Positions 48,881 to 56,696 of a DNA stretch of 64,000 bases are shown here, in pieces (position 1 is the first letter of the stretch; every line of letters starts with the position of its first letter). The position numbers and the translations under genes were made by a program. The stretch comes from Paramicrobacterium agarici (lineage in GTDB: Bacteria > Actinomycetota > Actinomycetes > Actinomycetales > Microbacteriaceae), in contig NZ_PDJE01000001.1 in assembly GCF_002563955.1 (NCBI RefSeq), positions 868,001 to 932,000 of the forward strand, read 5' to 3'. The notes under the pieces were generated by a model that saw nothing but the letters and a program-made list of their open reading frames with translations, searched no databases and had not been told where the DNA came from.

Positions 48881-50986
48881 TTATGATCGGCCCTGCTCGT
48901 CAGCGATGTGGCCGTCTTCGCTCACGGATCTTCCGACCGCCTCGAGGGAGGTCTGAGCCGCAGCGACGATCGCAGAGACTGTTACGCCCTTGCGCGCGAG
49001 CACCTCGTCTCCGGCACCCGATTCCCCGAACTCGTCAATGCTGACAACGCCGCCCTCGCGACCGACCCAGCGGTACCAGGCGTCGCCGCACCCGGCTTCC
49101 ACCGCGACGCGAGCGCGCATCGCAGCCGGCAGCACCGACTCTTGCCAGTCTGCTGACGATTGCGCAAACCACTCGACGCACGGCATGGAAACAACTCGAG
49201 AGGTGACGCCCTCGCGCGCAAGGTCGCGAGCCGCTTCGATAGCGAGAGCGACCTCGCTTCCCGTCGCAATCAGGGCGACGTCATTTCCGGCGCCCTCTTG
49301 CCATGCCACGTACGCACCGTTTCTCACCTTCGCGTCGAGGTCGTCGCGATGCGCAAGAACGGGGACGTCCTGCCGCGAGAGTATGAACGCCGTCGGTGCC
49401 GGTGGCAAACTGACAACGGCCTTCCAGGCGGACACGACCTCGGCAGCATCCGCCGGTCGAACAACAGCGAGCCCCGGCACGGTGCGCAACGAAGCGATCT
49501 GCTCCACAGGCTGATGCGTCGGCCCATCTTCGCCTACAGCAACGGAATCGTGGGTGTAAATGTACGTCGCGGGGAGTCCCATGAGCGCGGCGAGTCTGAT
49601 GCTGGGCCGTTGGTAGTCGCTGAACGCAAGGTACGTCGACCCGTATGGTCGCCACAGACCATGCAGCGCAATGCCTGACAAGATGGCGGCCATGGCATGC
49701 TCGCGGATGCCGAAATGCACAAAGTCGCCGCCCGGGTTGTCCGCGGTGACAGCGTCTCCGGGAAGGGCGACGTTTGTCGACCCCGAGAGATCCGCTGAAC
49801 CTCCGAAGACAAGGCCAGCGCGCGCGAGTGCGGCCACGACCGCTCCGTTCGTCTTCCGCGTGGCAACCGACTGCCCTTCGTCGGGGAGGGGCACCGTGTC
49901 GAGCGCCGACGATGCCTCGTCGGGAGCCGCTGCAGCGAGACGGTCGCGCTGAGAAGCGAGTTCAGGATGCCGTGACCGCCACGCATTGAGGCGGACGGTC
50001 CATTCCCGTTCCAACCTCTCGCCGCGACGCTTCGCCTCACGCATGACGGTGTACGTGTCGTCGTCGACGAGTTCGTCGAGGGTCGCATTCGGCGGGAAAC
50101 CGAGCGTCTCAAGCACGGTCTGCGTCTCTTCAGCGCCGAGCGCGCCCGCGTGTCCCGCACTCGTACCGCCGATCTTCTCGGAGGGCGATGCGATCACACT
50201 GCGCACCGCGACGAGCGTCGGCGCCCCCGTGGTGGAGCGCGCTGTCTCAAGCACGCGTTCGATCTCATCGAGGTTACGGAAGTCCTCGATCTCGAGCACG
50301 TTCCACCCGTATGCACGAAAGCGCCCGCGCACGTCCTCAGAGAAGGCGAGGTCGGTTGCGCCGTCGATGGTGATGCGGTTGTCGTCCCAAATGGCTACGA
50401 GGTTGTCGATTCCCAAGGTCCCAGCGAGACTTGCGGCTTCCGCCGAGACTCCCTCCTCGAGGCATCCGTCTCCCGCAAGAGTGAAGACGGTGCTGCCCCA
50501 GACTCCCTCGCCCGAATCGTGCAACGCAGCATCGCGTCGAAGCGCGAGTGCGAGGCCGACGGCGCTCGCGAATCCCTGTCCCAGTGGGCCGGTCGACATC
50601 TCGATGCCGGGCGTTACGCCCAGCTCGGGATGGCCCGGTGTGCGAGCGTCGAGTGTCCGGCTCTTCGCGATGTCATCAAGAGTGACGTCGTATCCCGAGA
50701 GATGCAGCTGCGTGTACAGCAGTAGACTCGCATGGCCAGCCGAGAGGATGAACCGGTCGCGTCCCTCCCAGCCCGGGTTCGCCGGGTTGTGGCGGAGCAC
50801 ACGGTGAAAGAGCGTATGTGCGAGAGGTGCCATGGCCATGGCCGTTCCCGCGTGCCCGTGCGACTTCGCCTGCACTACGACGGGCGGAATCGCGATGGCC
50901 GCGGCGACGGCGCGCTTCTCGCTCTCATCGCGGGCGCCGCGGACAACCGCACGGCCGGAATCATCAGCGACAGTGGTGAGTGACAT
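48881..50986 (-). CDS. Transketolase
   Basis: A 701-residue thiamine-diphosphate transketolase. It shows the N-terminal His-rich region (QAKSHGHAGTAMAMAPLAHT), STGPLGQGFASAVGLA, the ThDP/metal motif LAGDGCLEEGVSAEAAS with DDNR, GGSADLSGSTN, HFGIREHAMAAI (cofactor Glu) and THDSVAVGEDGPTHQPVEQI. It is divergent from a ROK regulator and not in a pentose-phosphate cluster, so it is probably a dedicated paralogue for the sugar imported by the adjacent PTS. No ribosome site precedes the ATG; the -10 box ends 7 bp before it, which suggests a leaderless mRNA. Confidence 0.93.
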   Translation of the reverse strand: MSLTTVADDSGRAVVRGARDESEKRAVAAAIAIPPVVVQAKSHGHAGTAMAMAPLAHTLFHRVLRHNPANPGWEGRDRFILSAGHASLLLYTQLHLSGYDVTLDDIAKSRTLDARTPGHPELGVTPGIEMSTGPLGQGFASAVGLALALRRDAALHDSGEGVWGSTVFTLAGDGCLEEGVSAEAASLAGTLGIDNLVAIWDDNRITIDGATDLAFSEDVRGRFRAYGWNVLEIEDFRNLDEIERVLETARSTTGAPTLVAVRSVIASPSEKIGGTSAGHAGALGAEETQTVLETLGFPPNATLDELVDDDTYTVMREAKRRGERLEREWTVRLNAWRSRHPELASQRDRLAAAAPDEASSALDTVPLPDEGQSVATRKTNGAVVAALARAGLVFGGSADLSGSTNVALPGDAVTADNPGGDFVHFGIREHAMAAILSGIALHGLWRPYGSTYLAFSDYQRPSIRLAALMGLPATYIYTHDSVAVGEDGPTHQPVEQIASLRTVPGLAVVRPADAAEVVSAWKAVVSLPPAPTAFILSRQDVPVLAHRDDLDAKVRNGAYVAWQEGAGNDVALIATGSEVALAIEAARDLAREGVTSRVVSMPCVEWFAQSSADWQESVLPAAMRARVAVEAGCGDAWYRWVGREGGVVSIDEFGESGAGDEVLARKGVTVSAIVAAAQTSLEAVGRSVSEDGHIADEQGRS

Positions 50987-50993
50987 AGCGTGG

Positions 50994-51022
50994 ACTTTAG
51001 TCTATGAATAGACTAAAGCCAA
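50994..51022. promoter_or_regulatory. Transketolase promoter with perfect 11-bp-arm palindrome (ROK operator)
   Basis: CTTTAGTCTAT (50995-51005), two bases, then ATAGACTAAAG (51008-51018) is a perfect palindrome. On the minus strand TTGGCT (51017-51022), a 17-bp spacer and TAAAGT (50994-50999) form the promoter, so the palindrome fills the space between the boxes. The first base of the transketolase ATG lies where transcription should start. On the plus strand TAGACT (51009-51014) could be the -10 of the ROK gene. Confidence 0.75.
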
Positions 51023-51040
51023 GGGGAAGGCGCACAGACT

Positions 51041-52204
51041 ATGCCGGGCAGAATCATGACGGGGTCGGGAATCGTCCTCGACCTCATTCGGTCGGGGAAA
51101 GCGACTACGCGTTCGGGCCTTCTTGACGGGCTCGGCTGGTCACGAGTGACGTTGAGCCGGCGTCTCGACGAGCTTCTCGAACACGAGATCGTGATTCAAG
51201 CCGGCCATACATCAAGCGGCGGAGGGCGACCTCGCGAAGAATTCGAGGTGAATCCGGCGCTCGGACTTGTGCTCGCCGTCGACATCGGCAGCTCTCACAC
51301 CCGTGTGGGCATCACCGACGTCGTCGGCGCCGTGCTGACCGAGGACGAGGCGGATATCGGGCTCTTCGACGGTCCGGAAGAAATCTTCAGATGGGCAGAG
51401 CAGGTCTTCGATTTTCTTCTCATCAAGGGTGGGTGGTCGCGGGCCGACGTTCGAGGCATCGGGATCGGAGTGCCGGGCCCCGTCGATTCGCACACGGGCA
51501 GGCTGGGCAGCCCTCAGCTCGACCCCCGCTGGGACAACGTCCGCGTTCGCGATTACCTGGCGGAATGGCCTGATGACATCGTGATCGCAATCGATCGGGA
51601 CGTTAACGTCCTCGCCCTCGGCGAAGCACGGTTCGGCTGGCCCGAACTCAGCGATCTCGTCGTTGTGAAGACGGGGATCGGAGTCGGGTGCGCCTTTGTC
51701 ATGGACGGCAACGTCGTGCGCGGGAGCCGGGGTGGCGCGGGACAGCTCAGCGCGCCGCTGCGCGATCGGCTGAGTGAGCCCCTTCGTCGGCTCGAGACCG
51801 TCGCGAGCGGCGGGACCATTCGGGACCGCCTCGTGCGCTCAGGAGAGTACGTGCGCACGAGCGCCGATATCGTTGCGCTCGCTGATGACGGCAATCCCGA
51901 TGCCCTCGCGCTTCTCGAGGAGGTGGGCGAAATCATCGGCTACGCGCTCGCCGACGTCGTGGGGCTGCTCAATCCGTCAGCGGTGATCGTGGGCGGCAAC
52001 CTTGCCGAGGCGGGGGAGCGCTTTGTCGCTGCTGTCCGGCGGTCACTCTTCGGTGCGGCGCACGTCTACTCGCGCCAGAGCCTCGTCGTCGCCCAGTCGC
52101 GCCTTGCAGCGAAAGCAGGTGTCCGCGGAGCCTCGGCGCTCGCTCTGGACGCGCTCTTCGACCCGGACCGCATCAGCGCTCTGACGCGATCTCGAGCGGC
52201 CTGA
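51041..52204 (+). CDS. ROK family transcriptional regulator
   Basis: A 387-residue ROK repressor (NagC/XylR-like). The N-terminal winged helix reads TRSGLLDGLGWSRVTLSRRL. The actin-like sugar-binding core follows: VLAVDIGSSHTRVGITDVVG, GIGIGVPGPVDSHTGRLG, IAIDRDVNVLALGEARFG, VKTGIGVGCAFVMDG and LNPSAVIVGGNLAEAG. The Cys-rich zinc motif of classical ROK kinases is not evident. It lies between the divergent transketolase and the PTS genes and probably controls both through the palindrome at 50995. Confidence 0.92.
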   Translation: MPGRIMTGSGIVLDLIRSGKATTRSGLLDGLGWSRVTLSRRLDELLEHEIVIQAGHTSSGGGRPREEFEVNPALGLVLAVDIGSSHTRVGITDVVGAVLTEDEADIGLFDGPEEIFRWAEQVFDFLLIKGGWSRADVRGIGIGVPGPVDSHTGRLGSPQLDPRWDNVRVRDYLAEWPDDIVIAIDRDVNVLALGEARFGWPELSDLVVVKTGIGVGCAFVMDGNVVRGSRGGAGQLSAPLRDRLSEPLRRLETVASGGTIRDRLVRSGEYVRTSADIVALADDGNPDALALLEEVGEIIGYALADVVGLLNPSAVIVGGNLAEAGERFVAAVRRSLFGAAHVYSRQSLVVAQSRLAAKAGVRGASALALDALFDPDRISALTRSRAA

Positions 52205-52245
52205 CTCCGCGTGCGCGATCACGTGGCAATCGTTGCCCTCTAGCG

Positions 52246-52269
52246 CTTTGGCATAGAAGTGTGCAAAAG
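52246..52269 (+). promoter_or_regulatory. Imperfect inverted repeat upstream of the PTS genes
   Basis: CTTTGGCAT (52246-52254) and GTGCAAAAG (52261-52269) are imperfect inverted arms (7 of 9) in the 115-bp gap between the ROK gene and the PTS IIA gene. The outer CTTT/AAAG ends resemble those of the palindrome at 50995, but the interior differs. It could be a weaker site of the same regulator. Confidence 0.3.
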
Positions 52270-52319
52270 TGGGATGCCACAGTGCAGGTGGTGGTGCACG
52301 TGCCAAAGGAGGACCGCAC

Positions 52320-52781
52320 ATGACTCTCGCTGATCAGCTTCCCGACGCAGCGGTAGCGACGCGTGCCCATGCTGCAGATTGGCGCGACGCAGTGAAACTT
52401 GCGGGGCGTGGGCTCGTTGACCAGGGGGCGACGACCGACCGCTACACCGACGAGATGCTTCAGGCGATCGACGATCATGGCCCGTACATCGTCATTGCGC
52501 CAGGGTTCGCACTCGCGCACTCGCGTCCGAGTGATGCTGTGCTTCACACGGGGCTGAGTTGGGTCGCGCTCGACGAGCCCGTGGAGTTCGGAAGCGAGGC
52601 AAACGACCCGGTGAGGCTCGTGGTCGGCTTGGCTGCAACGGACCACAAGGCCCACCTTGACGTGATGGCGGAGCTGGCCGGCGTGCTCGCAGACGAGGCC
52701 GTTCTCGACGAGCTCATGCACGCCGACACCGCGGGGGATGTTCGCGCGATATTGAGACGCGTTGCCGACGATGCGTCGTGA
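52320..52781 (+). CDS. PTS sugar transporter subunit IIA (UlaC/mannitol-type)
   Basis: A 153-residue cytoplasmic phosphocarrier from ATG 52320 (AAAGGAGG upstream). It is of the PTS EIIA type 2 fold; the phosphorylated His is in IAPGFALAHSRPSDAV, and VGLAATDHKAHLDVMAELAG is the usual second conserved block with another His. It receives phosphate from HPr and passes it to the IIB encoded 34 bp downstream. With IIB and IIC it forms an ascorbate-family permease. Confidence 0.9.
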   Translation: MTLADQLPDAAVATRAHAADWRDAVKLAGRGLVDQGATTDRYTDEMLQAIDDHGPYIVIAPGFALAHSRPSDAVLHTGLSWVALDEPVEFGSEANDPVRLVVGLAATDHKAHLDVMAELAGVLADEAVLDELMHADTAGDVRAILRRVADDAS

Positions 52782-52815
52782 ACCGAATAAGACAGCCGAA
52801 TGTGAGGAGTAAGAA

Positions 52816-53091
52816 ATGAAGATTGTCGCTGTGTGTGGCATGGGAATCGGAACGTCCGTGCTGCTCAAGATGAATGCCGAGAAGGCCCTGCGTGCTATGG
52901 ACGTCGATGCGGATGTCGAGGCCGCTGACATCGGAATTGCGCGCGGCGCTGCCCGAACGGCAGACATCGTTCTGACCTCCGCCGAACTCGCTGAAGAGGT
53001 CGGCGACGTGCCGGCGAAGGTCGTCGTCATCAACAACTTCACCGACGTGAACGAAATTACGGAGAAGCTCGAACAGAGCATGGAGCGCTGA
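52816..53091 (+). CDS. PTS sugar transporter subunit IIB (UlaB/SgaB type)
   Basis: A 91-residue IIB with the phosphocysteine in VCGMGIGTSVLLKMNAEKAL (C7), followed by a P-loop-like GMGIGTS. The length and the NNFTDVNEITEKLEQ end are typical of UlaB/SgaB and lactose/cellobiose IIB folds. It phosphorylates the sugar during transport by the IIC at 53127. AGGAG precedes the ATG. Confidence 0.93.
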   Translation: MKIVAVCGMGIGTSVLLKMNAEKALRAMDVDADVEAADIGIARGAARTADIVLTSAELAEEVGDVPAKVVVINNFTDVNEITEKLEQSMER

Positions 53092-53126
53092 CGGCGAAGC
53101 CGTAGCGCGAGAGGAAAGGAGCCCCA

Positions 53127-54590
53127 ATGGAGTGGCTGGTTGTCGTCCTGAATTTCATCGGGCAGCAGATTCTCAACGTTCCCGCGTACTTGATCGGGAT
53201 CATCACCGCCATCGGTTTGATGGCACTTCGCCGGTCCGCCGGGCAGGTGATCGGCGGTGGCCTGAAAGCCGCACTCGGATTCCTCATTCTCGGGGCAGGT
53301 GCGAACGTCGTTGTGGGATCGCTGGATCCGCTCGGCAAGCTCATTCTCGAGGTGACGGGTGCGCAGGGCGTGATTCCGACGAACGAGGTGATCACGGCAC
53401 TGGCCGCGGAGGAGTACGGTGCGACGAGCGCCTACGTTCTCGTGCTCGGCTTCATTGTGATGCTTCTACTCGCTCGATTCACGCCGCTGAAGTACATCTT
53501 TCTCACTGGCCACCACATGGTCTTCATGTCACTGCTGTTGAGCGTGGTGCTGACGGTCGGATTCGGCGAGGAATTCAGCTGGCTCGTTGTGATCATCGGG
53601 GCCATGTTGCTCGGCGTGATCATGGTGGTGATGCCGGCCTTCGCGCACCCCTGGATGAAGAAGATCACGGGTGATGACACGATTGCCATGGGGCACTTCG
53701 GCTCAGCCGGCTACATCGCCGCAGGTGCGATCGGGCAGGCGACGGGCGGTCGGAGCCGCTCGACGGAAGAGATCAAGTTCCCCAAGGGTCTGAGCTTCCT
53801 GCGGGACTCGATGGTCGCGACGGCACTCTCGATGGTGCTGATTTACATGGTGTTCGCGATCTGGGGACTGATCGTCGACCCCGCAGCAACTGCAGAGTTG
53901 CTCGGCGGTGACGACGCAGGAGCGACGATCATGGCTGGCTTCGCCCTTGCGCTGCAGTTCGGCGTCGGTGTGGCGGTGATCCTCTACGGTGTTCGCACGG
54001 TACTGGGTGAACTCGTCCCCGCCTTCCAGGGCGTTGCCGAGAAGATCGTCCCGGGCGCGAAGCCCGCGCTCGACGTTCCCATCGTGTTCCCGTTCGCCGC
54101 CAACGCGGTGCTGATCGGATTCATCAGTTCGTTCGTGGGTGGTCTCGTGTCGCTTGTGCTGCTGGCGATCTGGCTCAACCCGATGTTCGGACTCGCTCTG
54201 ATTCTGCCCGGCATGGTTCCGCACTTCTTCACGGGCGGTGGCGCCGGCGTCTTCGGCAATGCCTCGGGCGGCAGAATCGGCGCAGCTCTCGGCGGCTTCG
54301 TTAATGGCATCATCATCACGATCCTCCCGGCGATCCTGCTGCTGGTGCTCGGCGAGTTCGGCTTCGCCAACAGCACCTTCGGCGACGCGGACTTCGGCTG
54401 GTTCGGGTCTCTCGTCGGTCTCAGCGTGATCGGACCCACCGGCCTCGGCGTCGTGCTGTGCATTGTGCTCAGTCTCGTGCTCGTCGCAGGCGCGTCGATC
54501 TTCCAGAAGAAGGTCGTCGACACCGGGTGGGTGCCTGGGGCGAAGCGCGACGCGTTCCTCGCCGAGAAGAAGGAGCAGCCGACTCACTAG
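53127..54590 (+). CDS. PTS ascorbate-family transporter subunit IIC (UlaA/SgaT type)
   Basis: A 487-residue membrane subunit with about ten hydrophobic segments. UlaA-family motifs include FIGQQILNVPAYLIGIITAI, LILGAGANVVVGSLDPLG, GHFGSAGYIAAGAIGQATGG and PGMVPHFFTGGGAGVFGNAS. AAAGGAG precedes the ATG. Family members carry L-ascorbate, but the neighbourhood lacks the ulaD-F-type enzymes of ascorbate catabolism and instead has a transketolase. A pentitol or pentose entering as a ketose phosphate is therefore an alternative. The gene ends before a GC-rich bidirectional terminator. Confidence 0.93.
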   Translation: MEWLVVVLNFIGQQILNVPAYLIGIITAIGLMALRRSAGQVIGGGLKAALGFLILGAGANVVVGSLDPLGKLILEVTGAQGVIPTNEVITALAAEEYGATSAYVLVLGFIVMLLLARFTPLKYIFLTGHHMVFMSLLLSVVLTVGFGEEFSWLVVIIGAMLLGVIMVVMPAFAHPWMKKITGDDTIAMGHFGSAGYIAAGAIGQATGGRSRSTEEIKFPKGLSFLRDSMVATALSMVLIYMVFAIWGLIVDPAATAELLGGDDAGATIMAGFALALQFGVGVAVILYGVRTVLGELVPAFQGVAEKIVPGAKPALDVPIVFPFAANAVLIGFISSFVGGLVSLVLLAIWLNPMFGLALILPGMVPHFFTGGGAGVFGNASGGRIGAALGGFVNGIIITILPAILLLVLGEFGFANSTFGDADFGWFGSLVGLSVIGPTGLGVVLCIVLSLVLVAGASIFQKKVVDTGWVPGAKRDAFLAEKKEQPTH

Positions 54591-54609
54591 GGCGCAGCTG
54601 CGAAATGCG

Positions 54610-54640
54610 GGGCGGGGAGACGCGTGGCGGCTCCCCGCCC
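54610..54640. terminator. Bidirectional terminator between PTS IIC and OCD-family genes
   Basis: GGGCGGGGAG (54610-54619) and CTCCCCGCCC (54631-54640) are perfect 10-bp arms with an 11-nt loop, located exactly between two convergent stop codons. There is no clear T-tract, which is common in high-GC terminators. Confidence 0.7.
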
Positions 54641-55558
54641 TCACTCGTCGAGGAGGTTCGCGATCGCCGTCGCAAGGGCGAGGTCTTCCCACGACATGCC
54701 CGTCGTCTTCACGACAATGGGAGCATTGCGGTGCAACTCGTGCTCTCCGCGGATCACCGCCCGCATCGGAATCAGATCGCCGCGGGTGATCGAGCCGTCA
54801 GCGGCCGCCATCACGATGTCACCTCCGCTGCGGTAGGCCGTGTCGACGTCTTCGACGACGATCTGCGCACGACGCATGAGGGCGCTCGGCAGCTCGCGCT
54901 CCGCGGGGTCGTGTGAGCCGAGCGCGATCACGACAGCATCCGGGCTCACCCCGTCATCGTCGAGCACAGGGGTCTTCGCCGTACTCGCGCACACGATGAG
55001 GTCTGATGCTGCAATGGCAGCACGCGCCTGGTCCGAGCCCGTCGCGGCCCACCGTTCGCACCAGTCGGGCTGCGTGCGGCTCACATATGTGACAACGGCC
55101 TCACGCTGCCCGCCGAGAACCGCCCGCAGCGTCGACTCGTGCGCGACGCCCTGAGCGCCGGTTCCGACGATCACGACGGTGAGCGGCTCGGCGCTCGCCG
55201 TGAGCAGCGGCGCGACCGGCGCGAACGACACCGCCGGGGTACGCAGCGACGTCAGGGCGATGCCGTCGAGCATCATGTGCGGCGACAGCGTCTCGGGGTG
55301 AAACAGCAGGTACTGGCCCTGAATGCGCGGCACCGTGCGGCTCGGGTCGTCGGGCCCGACCGTGAGCACCTTGATGCCCGTGGCCTGCTCGGTCGCGGAC
55401 GGCATGACGAGCAGTTCGCCGCCGGGAATCGGCAGCAGCTGCCGCGGAATGTCGTCGGCCGGGTCAAAGCCTTGCAGCAGGGTGTCGCGGATCGCTGCGA
55501 CGGCAGCATCCTCTGTCAACGTGGCACGAACGGTGTCGGCGTCAACGTAGGTCATCAT
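54641..55558 (-). CDS. Ornithine cyclodeaminase/mu-crystallin family protein
   Basis: About 305 residues. I use ATG 55558; ATG 55555 and an upstream TTG (55579) are alternatives, and the ribosome site is weak. The Rossmann segment is LTVVIVGTGAQGVAHESTLR, preceded by GELLVMPSATEQATGIKVLT and DGIALTSLRTPAVS, as in the OCD/mu-crystallin family. Members include ornithine cyclodeaminase, alanine dehydrogenase and the delta1-pyrroline-2-carboxylate reductase of hydroxyproline and D-proline pathways. The last is the favoured guess because a proline racemase-family gene lies 27 bp upstream on the same strand. It probably reduces a cyclic imine to L-proline with NAD(P)H. Confidence 0.88.
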   Translation of the reverse strand: MMTYVDADTVRATLTEDAAVAAIRDTLLQGFDPADDIPRQLLPIPGGELLVMPSATEQATGIKVLTVGPDDPSRTVPRIQGQYLLFHPETLSPHMMLDGIALTSLRTPAVSFAPVAPLLTASAEPLTVVIVGTGAQGVAHESTLRAVLGGQREAVVTYVSRTQPDWCERWAATGSDQARAAIAASDLIVCASTAKTPVLDDDGVSPDAVVIALGSHDPAERELPSALMRRAQIVVEDVDTAYRSGGDIVMAAADGSITRGDLIPMRAVIRGEHELHRNAPIVVKTTGMSWEDLALATAIANLLDE

Positions 55559-55585
55559 TATCGGCACTCGCTTTCTCAAACGTCG

Positions 55586-56662
55586 CTACCTCAGCACGAA
55601 GCCGGGGGTCAGGGGGTCTCGCGGGTCAACGGTGAAGCGGCTCTCGCCCGTGCGGTAGGCCATGCCGGTCACCTGCGGAATCACAGCGTCGCGGCCGTGC
55701 ACGTAGGTTCGATTCAGGATGCTGCCGGCAAACGTCGAGCCGACGATCGAGCCGTGCTGCAGTACGTCGCCGTCGCGCATCGTTCCGGCCGCGGCAAGCG
55801 TCGCGATGCGGGCCGCCGTGCCGGAGCCGCACGGGGAACGGTCGACCTGTCCGTCGGCGAAGATCGCGACATTGCGCTGCGCGATGACGCCCGACGCGCT
55901 GTCCGGCGCAGCATCCGGTGTCTCGAGCTGCTCGAAGAGGATCGTGCCATAGATGCCGCTCAAGCGCGGGTCGGCAGGATGCTGCGCGACATCCGCCTCG
56001 TTGAGCGCCCACTTGATCTCGCGGCCGAGCGCGATGAGGGCGCTCACGTTCTGCGGCTCGATGGTGAGGCCGACGGATGCTGCGTCAAGCTGCGCGTAGA
56101 TTGCGCCGCCGTACGACACGTCGACCCGCACCTCGCCGAGCGAAGCTTGCACGGCAACGTCGGTCGCGATGACGAAGCTCGGCACGCTCACGAAGTCGAC
56201 GGCGGTGACGTTTCCCTCCACGGTGTGCACGCGCGCGGCGACGCGGCCGGAGGGAACATCGATCACGACGTCCGTCGTGCCCGTGTCGGGCGCTGCGACG
56301 AGTCCGGTCTCGACGGCCCACACGCCGAGCGCGATCGTGCCGTGTCCGCAGGCCGTCGAGAAGCCGTCCTTGTGCCAGAACAGCACACCGAAGTGCGCGC
56401 CGTCATCGTCGGGCGGCACGATGAAGCCGCCGTACATGTCCGCGTGCCCGCGAGGCTCGTGGCAGAGCACCCGCCGCAGGTCGTCGAGCTCTGAGCCGGG
56501 GCGCATCGCGTGGACGCGTCGCTCCGCAACGGTGAGACCCGGCGCAGTCGCGTCGGCGCCGCGCGTTGTCGTCGCACGAAGCACCGTGGCAGAGGGCAGC
56601 GCTTCGACAATGCGAAACGGCTCGCCGCCCGTGTGGTAGTCGATCGTGCTGACAGCATCCAT
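55586..56662 (-). CDS. Proline racemase/hydroxyproline 2-epimerase family protein
   Basis: A 358-residue, cofactor-independent epimerase from ATG 56662. Both catalytic thiols are present: C105 (STACGHGTIALG) and C278 (RSPCGSGTAAR). Having Cys at both positions argues for racemase/epimerase activity and against trans-3-hydroxyproline dehydratase, which has Thr at the second position. Other family blocks are IDYHTGGEPFRIV and MYGGFIVPP. It would convert trans-4-hydroxy-L-proline to the cis-D isomer, or L- to D-proline. The gene lies between the amino-acid symporter (34 bp) and the OCD-family reductase (27 bp). Confidence 0.92.
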   Translation of the reverse strand: MDAVSTIDYHTGGEPFRIVEALPSATVLRATTTRGADATAPGLTVAERRVHAMRPGSELDDLRRVLCHEPRGHADMYGGFIVPPDDDGAHFGVLFWHKDGFSTACGHGTIALGVWAVETGLVAAPDTGTTDVVIDVPSGRVAARVHTVEGNVTAVDFVSVPSFVIATDVAVQASLGEVRVDVSYGGAIYAQLDAASVGLTIEPQNVSALIALGREIKWALNEADVAQHPADPRLSGIYGTILFEQLETPDAAPDSASGVIAQRNVAIFADGQVDRSPCGSGTAARIATLAAAGTMRDGDVLQHGSIVGSTFAGSILNRTYVHGRDAVIPQVTGMAYRTGESRFTVDPRDPLTPGFVLR

Positions 56663-56696
56663 GTTCTTGAGTCTCCCAGGTTGCGTGCGCAGCAGG

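Noticed and set aside
55586..56662. trans-3-hydroxyproline dehydratase
   Set aside because: The second catalytic position is Cys (SPCGSGT) rather than the Thr that marks the dehydratases.
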